NCBI GenBank assembly: GCA_965224435.1
Contig: OZ245048.1
Location: 3,658,001-3,722,000, forward strand
Source: JAJRQY01 sp965224435
GTDB lineage: Bacteria; Actinomycetota; Acidimicrobiia; Acidimicrobiales; SZUA-35
Length of the DNA: 64,000 bases
Direction: 5' to 3'
Both the position numbers and the translations under genes were made by a program. Shown here one piece after another: positions 60,616 through 64,000 of the stretch. Numbering within the stretch: the first letter of the stretch is position 1; every line of letters starts with the position of its first letter. Under the pieces are notes generated by a model. The model was not told the DNA's origin, did no database searches, and saw nothing but the letters and a program-made list of their open reading frames with translations.

Positions 60616-61755
60616 GCCCGAACTCGCCGCTGTTGGGCTTGAGTCGCATGGGTCACCGGAGCCATCGGAATCAGTATCGAACTGTCTGATGTTGAACAAA
60701 GCAGGACAGTTATCGGAGGCGGGTGAGAAAGCGTCATAGTCCTCAGCCCAGGCACTGACCTCGGCACTATCCACGCTCTCCCAACTATTGGCGTAGGCCC
60801 GGACCACGTAGAAGAACTGTCCGACAGCAGGGTCGTCGTCATAAGTTACGGTGGCTCGGGGGCTGATCTGGGAAACCTGGCTATAGGGACCTCCCTGGGT
60901 GGAAGAGCGATAGACCCGATGTCCGTCGGCATAGGTGTCACTGGTTGCGGACCAGTCCAGGGTTACGGCGGATCCTTCGGTAGCCGTGAGTGAAGTCGGC
61001 GCCTGAAGCGTGTCAGCCGCAAACCGGTTTCCTTGGTTTGTTGTGAGGTGAGAAAGGGTGGCCAAGGAAGTGGAGATACTCAACACAGTCACTAGCGACA
61101 TTGTGGTAGCGGCCACTGCGACCCCAGACAAAGCCGATCTGCGGGCTCTCGCTATTTCACAATCGTTCTCAGGCGGGCCCTGATCCTGCCCAAGCCGACC
61201 CTTGCCTGGATGCTCGCCGTCTGGATGCCCGCCGTGCCGAGGCTTCCAAGGATTGAATTCATCCAGTAGAGCCCAGCGCGAGACCCAGACCACAAAACCC
61301 AAAAGAACGGATACAGCGGCGAACTTCAGCCAATGGCCTTGTTCAATCCACACCAATGGCCGTCCGACGAAGGGAACGAGGACTCGCCCGACACCAAGAA
61401 TGGCCTCGGGAGGGACCGGAGTCGAGTCGATCCGGTGCCCGGCGTCTCCCATCGTGACGAAGTCGCCATCGGGTGTTTGGTCCACAATCCGATGGGTGAT
61501 GGTTCCGCCACCGGCTGGGTTGTCGAAGGTGACAACCATCCCTGGACCCAACTCATCCACTACCGGTTCCTCGATCAGAACGATGTCGCCAGCATCAACA
61601 GCTGGAGACATCGACCCAGACACGATCACCAATGGCGTCCACCCCTGAACGAGAGGCAGCACACTTACCCACAACAGCAGGTACGTGACTCCGCACACAG
61701 CGCTCAGGGCAACAAGGCCAGTGGCGAAACGGGCCTTGCCTACTATCCGGGACAT
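55057..61755 (-). CDS. SipW-like signal peptidase fused to its substrate-type helix, FN3 and 35 FG-GAP repeats
   Basis: This is one open frame of 2232 residues. Residues 1-160 form an S26-family SipW/archaeal-type signal peptidase: membrane helix near 11-33, Ser48 in VIVSGSMSP, His88 in TITHRIV, Asp104 in TMGDAGHR, and a second helix near 146-162. A basic, Gly/Pro-rich linker leads to a third hydrophobic stretch (about 207-235) followed by TTNQGNRF, the same N-x-G-N-x-F mark seen after the signal of the TasA-like gene upstream. Then comes an FN3-like domain (252-338). Five TSP3 calcium motifs (DNCP...DTDSDGxGDxCD) are each followed by seven FG-GAP/VCBS repeats. The last repeat ends the protein; there is no C-terminal anchor. 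It probably cuts itself and releases the propeller chain. Confidence 0.93.
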   Translation of the reverse strand: MSRIVGKARFATGLVALSAVCGVTYLLLWVSVLPLVQGWTPLVIVSGSMSPAVDAGDIVLIEEPVVDELGPGMVVTFDNPAGGGTITHRIVDQTPDGDFVTMGDAGHRIDSTPVPPEAILGVGRVLVPFVGRPLVWIEQGHWLKFAAVSVLLGFVVWVSRWALLDEFNPWKPRHGGHPDGEHPGKGRLGQDQGPPENDCEIARARRSALSGVAVAATTMSLVTVLSISTSLATLSHLTTNQGNRFAADTLQAPTSLTATEGSAVTLDWSATSDTYADGHRVYRSSTQGGPYSQVSQISPRATVTYDDDPAVGQFFYVVRAYANSWESVDSAEVSAWAEDYDAFSPASDNCPALFNIRQFDTDSDGSGDPCDSSPTAASSGILSDSGQSLESLASFGAGLGDLDGDGDLDVVVANYNQGNRVWLNNGAGIFVDSGQSLGASKSTRALVADIDGDGDLDVVVANDGQGNRVWLNNGSGTFADSGQSLGTGASTSLSLGDVDGDGDLDVVVANYNQGNRVWLNNGLGVFVDSGQVLASSPSRGVVFGDVDGDGDLDVVVANYGQANRVWLNNGSGVFVDSGQLLGVAASYGAVFGDVDGDGDLDAVVANISQANRVWLNNGSGTFADSGQSLGTGASTSLSLGDVDGDGDLDAVVASINQANKVWLNNGFGGFSDSGQSMGTAGSRGLALGDIDGDGDLDAFFANYYQGNKVWLNDSVEDYDAVAFASDNCPITFNVSQFDTDSDGSGDPCDSSPTGLSSGILTNNGQSLGSADSRSVALGDLDGDGDLDAMTVVFSGPNKVWLNDSVGTFTDSGQALGASGSLGVVLADVDKDGDLDALISNWGQANRIWLNNGSGAFVDSGQALGSALSYRSEFGDVDGDGDLDVMVANYNQANKVWLNNGAGVFADSSQVLGSSKTFSLVLGDVDGDGDLDAVTANFGQANKIWLNNGSGVFTDSSQSVGLGNSRSVDLGDVDGDGDIDIVVSNYGANDLWLNNGAGVFVDSGQTIGTAVSTSAKFGDIDGDGDLDVTVANSNQGNSVWLNSGAGIFADSGQSLGTSNSQEVGLGDLDGDSDLDVFSANSNQANSVWLNDWTPAEDYDAVAFADDNCPATFNIDQFDTDSDGVGDHCDATPTSMSSGVFADSGQVLGVTLGRSVLVGDVDSDGDLDAVLVNHNQANKVWLNSGSGVFVDSGQTLGSSQSLGGELGDVDGDGDLDLVVANSYQSNLVWLNNGSGTFTDSGQSMGVGASYDVALGDVDGDGDLDVLAINYNQGNRLWLNNGAGVFTVSSQSLGLTLSRGAAFGDIDGDLDLDMVVARYNQPNQVWLNNGSGTFVVSGQALGTSASQDVELADVDGDGDLDAVVANYDQANKVWLNDGSGTFSDSGQLLGSVGTSTSNDVELADVDGDGDLDAVVANYDQANKVWLNDGSGTFSDSGQLLGSVGTSTSYGLALGDLDSDGKLDVISVNSGNGNKVWLNAGEDFDAVGYAVDNCPATFNIDQFDTDSDGVGDACDANPTVTSSGLLIDGGQVLSSQASRDVTLGDLDGDGDLDAFVANYSQANEVWLNNGSGLLTNSGQSLGASSSLGLEFGDLDGDGDLDVMVANWSQGNKIWLNNGSGVFTDSGQSLGASRSYGLELGDVDGDGDLDVVVANESGQANKVWLNSGSGVFSDSGQSLGSSDSLSVALGDLDGDGDLDIASANRGQGNKVWLNDGAGVFSDSGQALGVASSRDVADVDVDADGDRDLVVANFGEGNRVWLNNGSGVFTDSGQSLGTANSFRLRASDLDGDGDIDVVIGNYSQSNRLWLNNGSGVLADSGQLLGSSKSLGLALGDMDNDGDLDLLVANENQSNRVWINGLVEDFDAVAYGMDNCQASFNLDQFDTDSDGSGDACDTSPTAISTGTFTDSAQTLGTVPAQAVVAGDLDSDGDLDLIVLISGQANKVWLNNGSGVFTDSGQSFGFWPSLGAILGDIDADGDLDLVVANYSGTNKIWLNNGSGVFTDSGQSLGSNQSRGVALGDIDGDGDLDAFFANQGQANRVWLNNGSGVFSNSGQALGTAESTGVAFGDVDGDGDLDVTVVNANQANKVWLNNGSGTFTDSGQALGTAASDGVALGDLDGDGDLDAIVVNMAQPNRIWLNNGSGTFTDSGQTLASWSSRFVVLGDIDGDGDLDAMTANYLEANKVWLNNGSGTFTDSGLSLGSASSYGLTLADVDGDGDLDAVSANNNQSTRVWTNS
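57422..57723 (-). repeat. Recent duplication of one 153-bp FG-GAP unit
   Basis: Bases 57422-57574 and 57575-57723 are two copies that differ at only two positions I can find. They encode two consecutive identical units ending LLGSVGTSTS, 51 residues each instead of 48. A separate near-identical stretch (about 59838-59915 and 60270-60345) is offset by 432 bp, or three units. Confidence 0.85.
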
Positions 61756-61790
61756 CGGGTGTCAGTCATGGCGTTGTGTGGTCCGCCGAC

Positions 61791-62417
61791 CTAGTTCTGG
61801 GTCTCCCAGTTCAAGATGAGAGTCGTGACCGATTCTCCCTGCTGCGCGTTAGGAGTCGAGGTATCAAGCTCAACCGTGACTCGATAGGTCTTGGAGGCTG
61901 GAGTAGCGGATGGGTCCCACAATCCGGCGCCATTGGCATAGTTGGTGTGGCTAGTATCGAAGGTGTCGAGGGCCATGCTGGCCACGATGGTGTTCTCATT
62001 CACAAACCCCGTGCAGTCACCAAAGGAGCCACCAGTTCCTTCTTCGACCGTCAGATTCAGGAAGGTTGCCAGGGTGCCCGAGTCGGTGTAGCCACCGGAA
62101 TAGACCTTGACGGCGGAAGTGTCAGGAACGCTGCCTTGATAGGTGACAACGATGCAGTCAACGACGATCTGTCCGGGTTCCATATTGGTGACGTTGAACA
62201 TGGTTGCAGCCGAGTCATCATCAACCAGATCGACTGAACCAACCAGGAAGGCGTTGCCCGTGTTTTGAGTCACGTCGGTAAAGGCGGCCGTTGAGCTTCG
62301 CACAACAAGAACGCTCACCAAGGCCAGCGACGCCAGGGCCGCGGCGACGCGAAATACGAGGGCCAGGCTGGCGCTCGATCGCCAGAAGACTTCATTGCTT
62401 TGGGAGTCACTACTCAT
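61791..62417 (-). CDS. TasA/CalY-family (SipW-dependent) secreted protein
   Basis: This 208-residue protein has a long SipW-type signal: basic N-terminus, then VAAALASLALVSVLVVRSS, then TAAFTDVTQNTGNAFLVG. The mature part has the family pattern VDLVDDDSAATMFNVTNMEP, GQIVVDCIVVTYQGS and a C-terminal VTTLILNWE. Family members form biofilm fibres (TasA) or are surface proteins in actinobacteria that require a SipW-type peptidase. A GAGG box precedes ATG 62417. The stop is 35 bp before the SipW-fusion gene, so the two are very likely one operon. Confidence 0.9.
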   Translation of the reverse strand: MSSDSQSNEVFWRSSASLALVFRVAAALASLALVSVLVVRSSTAAFTDVTQNTGNAFLVGSVDLVDDDSAATMFNVTNMEPGQIVVDCIVVTYQGSVPDTSAVKVYSGGYTDSGTLATFLNLTVEEGTGGSFGDCTGFVNENTIVASMALDTFDTSHTNYANGAGLWDPSATPASKTYRVTVELDTSTPNAQQGESVTTLILNWETQN

Positions 62418-62602
62418 TGTCGCCTCATCGGTTCAGCAAAACACCAGTCTTTCGCTGGCCCTCTCAGGCTCGACCCGTACCGAACGCGTGGAATGGGTCA
62501 GATGGCCCATTTCAGAGATCATCAACCCAGAAGCCCCAAACCACAGGAGCCTCATCGGCAGCGAGAACAACGGAGGACCAGACGCAGTACGATGTCGCGC
62601 TC

Positions 62603-63559
62603 ATGTTCGCATCGAACGCATCACGAGAGAGTTTCGTCGACATTGAGGTTCAGGGCTGGGCCTGGCTTGTGTTGGGGGCAACCATCGTTGTCTTGCTTGG
62701 CATCGACCTCTTCCGTCACCGCGAGGACCACGAGCCGACCATTCGCGGTGCCCTTGTCGAGTCCGGCTTCTGGGTCGCCTGCGGCCTGGCATTCGGCCTG
62801 TTCATCGCTATTACTTGGGGCGGCGAGGCCTTCGGCGAGTACATCTCCGGCTACGTCATCGAGAAATCACTCAGTATCGATAACGTCTTCGTTTGGGCCC
62901 TGATTTTCAGCACCATGCGCACCCCACTTCGATACCAGCACCGGGTCCTATTCTGGGGAATCTTCGGCGCCCTCGTCCTACGGGCCCTCTTCATTGGCAT
63001 CGGGTCAGCCCTTATCTCGCGGTTCGTTTGGGTCCTTGTCCTCTTCGGTCTCTTCCTTATTTTCACCGGTATCAAGGTCATCCGCCACCGCGATGACGAG
63101 GGTGACGCGGCAGCGACAACCGGACTTGGCTTACTCAAACGAGTCATGCCGGTCACCGAAGAGTTCGACGGCCACAACTTCTTCACAAAGCTCAACGGGA
63201 AACGAGCGGCCACTCCTCTCTTTGCTGCCTTGGTCGTCATCGAGTTCAGCGATGTCATCTTTGCAGTCGACTCGGTTCCAGCGGTATTGGCAGTATCCAA
63301 TGAGACCTATCTGGTGTTCGCTTCCAACGCTTTCGCCATTCTCGGCTTGCGAGCCATGTATTTCGTACTGGCTGGGGCACGGGAGCGGTTCCACTATTTA
63401 TCCCATGGCTTAGGAGCAATCCTGACCTTTGTTGGTATCAAGATGGTCATCTCCCCCGTGTACCACCTGGACACCTTTCTCTCTCTTGGCATCATCATCG
63501 GGCTACTTACCTTGGCCGTCGGCTTCAGTGAATACCGAGCCCGGACCCTTGAACTTTGA
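62603..63559 (+). CDS. TerC-family integral membrane protein
   Basis: This 318-residue protein has about nine hydrophobic segments and the two acidic membrane motifs of TerC/Alx: WGGEAFGEYISGYVIEKSL followed by SIDNVFVWALIF, and VIEFSDVIFAVDSVPAVLAV. The family exports Mn2+ or related metals and aids membrane protein metalation. ATG 62603 is chosen over the long upstream frame (to 62291) because only from here does the sequence match the family. I do not see a yybP-ykoY-type manganese riboswitch upstream. Confidence 0.93.
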   Translation: MFASNASRESFVDIEVQGWAWLVLGATIVVLLGIDLFRHREDHEPTIRGALVESGFWVACGLAFGLFIAITWGGEAFGEYISGYVIEKSLSIDNVFVWALIFSTMRTPLRYQHRVLFWGIFGALVLRALFIGIGSALISRFVWVLVLFGLFLIFTGIKVIRHRDDEGDAAATTGLGLLKRVMPVTEEFDGHNFFTKLNGKRAATPLFAALVVIEFSDVIFAVDSVPAVLAVSNETYLVFASNAFAILGLRAMYFVLAGARERFHYLSHGLGAILTFVGIKMVISPVYHLDTFLSLGIIIGLLTLAVGFSEYRARTLEL

Positions 63560-63646
63560 CTAGTTGAGCAACCGGAAGTGGGAAGCTCGCCCGCATGGCT
63601 CACGAATCAACCTGCGCTGCTGTCCTGTCGGCCAGCACCTTGAGTG

Positions 63647-64000
63647 CTACCCCAGCAAGCCGCTGATGAGGAATTCGACTCGTCGGTTCGTCTGACGTCC
63701 TTCTCGGGTGTCATTCGAAACCAGGGGCTCGGATTCGCCCCGACCCTCCGTCATGAGACGAGTGGAGTCGACTCCGAGGGAGATGAGGGCATCGGCCGTT
63801 GCCTGGGCTCGCTCAGATGACAATCGAAGATTCAATTCTTCTTCGCCAATGTCATCGGTGTGCCCGACGATGGTCAGAATAGCTTCTTCGCGGGACTCCA
63901 TGAGCTGAACGGCCAACCCAATGAGAGGTCGGTAGTTGTCAGCAACATTGGAAGCTCCGGTCTGGAACAACACGGTTTCGGCCACGGTCAACTGGATTGG
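63647..64000 (-). CDS. OmpA-family C-terminal domain protein (5' end outside window)
   Basis: The frame is open to the window edge, so the gene starts beyond base 64000; the visible C-terminus is about 117 residues. It has the peptidoglycan-binding OmpA pattern: TVLFQTGASNVADN, IVGHTDDIGEEELNLRLS, SSERAQATADALISLGV, EGRGESEP and GRQTNRRVEFLI. The Asp and Arg that clamp diaminopimelate are both present (HTD, NRRVEF). It probably links the cell envelope to peptidoglycan. Confidence 0.92.
   Translation of the reverse strand, partial: PIQLTVAETVLFQTGASNVADNYRPLIGLAVQLMESREEAILTIVGHTDDIGEEELNLRLSSERAQATADALISLGVDSTRLMTEGRGESEPLVSNDTREGRQTNRRVEFLISGLLG

Noticed and set aside
58353..60842. Several open frames of 60-200 codons on both strands inside the FG-GAP gene
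   Set aside because: They arise from the repetitive codon pattern and are made of repeated His/Pro/Ser strings; the long minus-strand frame explains the region fully.
62418..62602. A yybP-ykoY manganese riboswitch upstream of terC
   Set aside because: I looked for the conserved GGGGAGTAG-type core and did not find it. The region has no convincing paired elements.
1..64000. Insertion sequences, prophage or genomic-island borders
   Set aside because: I found no transposase, integrase, terminal inverted repeats with target duplications or tRNA junctions. Repeats in the window belong to coding repeats or promoters.

Overview
The window looks like a chromosome segment of a free-living, moderately high-GC actinobacterium. 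Supporting signs are a UvrD2-type helicase with a C-terminal cysteine motif and HRDC-like end, a DUF2510/AIM24 protein, a DUF4333-type lipoprotein, a deazaflavin (F420)-type reductase, an MMPL/HAE3 RND exporter, many TetR regulators, an LPRTG wall-anchor signal and a TasA/SipW-type secretion locus. An Acidimicrobiia-like (possibly aquatic) relative is my inference; no rRNA or marker gene proves it. I see no tRNA or rRNA, IS element, prophage or CRISPR.

Layout. 1-2.7 kb: the end of a NarL-type two-component system, a DUF4389 membrane protein and a cupin. 2.7-10.5 kb: catabolic genes, with tandem amidases, a Baeyer-Villiger-type monooxygenase, and an M24 peptidase / DyP peroxidase / hydrolase operon. 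10.5-11.7 kb: a leader that folds into a multi-branched RNA with a pseudoknot, then a soluble slipin. 11.7-18.1 kb: two TetR-SnoaL couplets, a P450, an AraC regulator and two metallo-beta-lactamase-fold hydrolases, with a perfect TetR-type operator. 18.1-25.6 kb: UvrD2, AIM24 protein, lipoprotein, 2OG oxygenase, nitroreductase and an orphan protein. 25.6-31.3 kb: a wall-anchored SdrD-B-repeat adhesin broken by a frameshift in a degraded tandem duplication. 31.4-41.2 kb: metabolic operons. They are PQ-loop/F420 reductase/enolase-superfamily; CGNR regulator/aminotransferase; phosphotriesterase-like/TetR/PfpI/aminotransferase; and a two-gene phosphonate cassette like TmpA-TmpB. 41.2-47.1 kb: two GGDEF-EAL proteins, one split by a one-base frameshift. 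47.1-54.9 kb: RND exporter with divergent TetR, a short MetE-like protein, a secreted DUF4214/jelly-roll protein, YjbR and AAC(3)-like genes. 55.0-62.4 kb: a TasA/CalY-like gene followed by a 2232-residue protein. 62.6-64 kb: TerC and a partial OmpA-family gene.

The most unusual object is the 6.7-kb gene at 55057-61755. It joins a SipW-like signal peptidase (Ser48/His88/Asp104) to what looks like its own SipW-type substrate helix, an FN3-like domain, and five blocks of exactly seven FG-GAP/VCBS repeats, each block preceded by a thrombospondin-type-3 calcium motif. This predicts a self-processing secretion protein that releases a string of five seven-bladed beta-propellers, encoded with a TasA-like fibre protein. 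The second candidate novelty is the structured RNA at about 10693-10853: a 9-bp closing stem, hairpins with T-loop-like, GAAA and UUCG loops, and a 7-bp pseudoknot.

Surface and c-di-GMP genes (SdrD-B adhesin, TasA/SipW fusion, DUF4214 protein, two GGDEF-EAL proteins) suggest a biofilm or attachment lifestyle. The many oxygenases, amidases, hydrolases and TetR switches suggest scavenging of diverse organic compounds.
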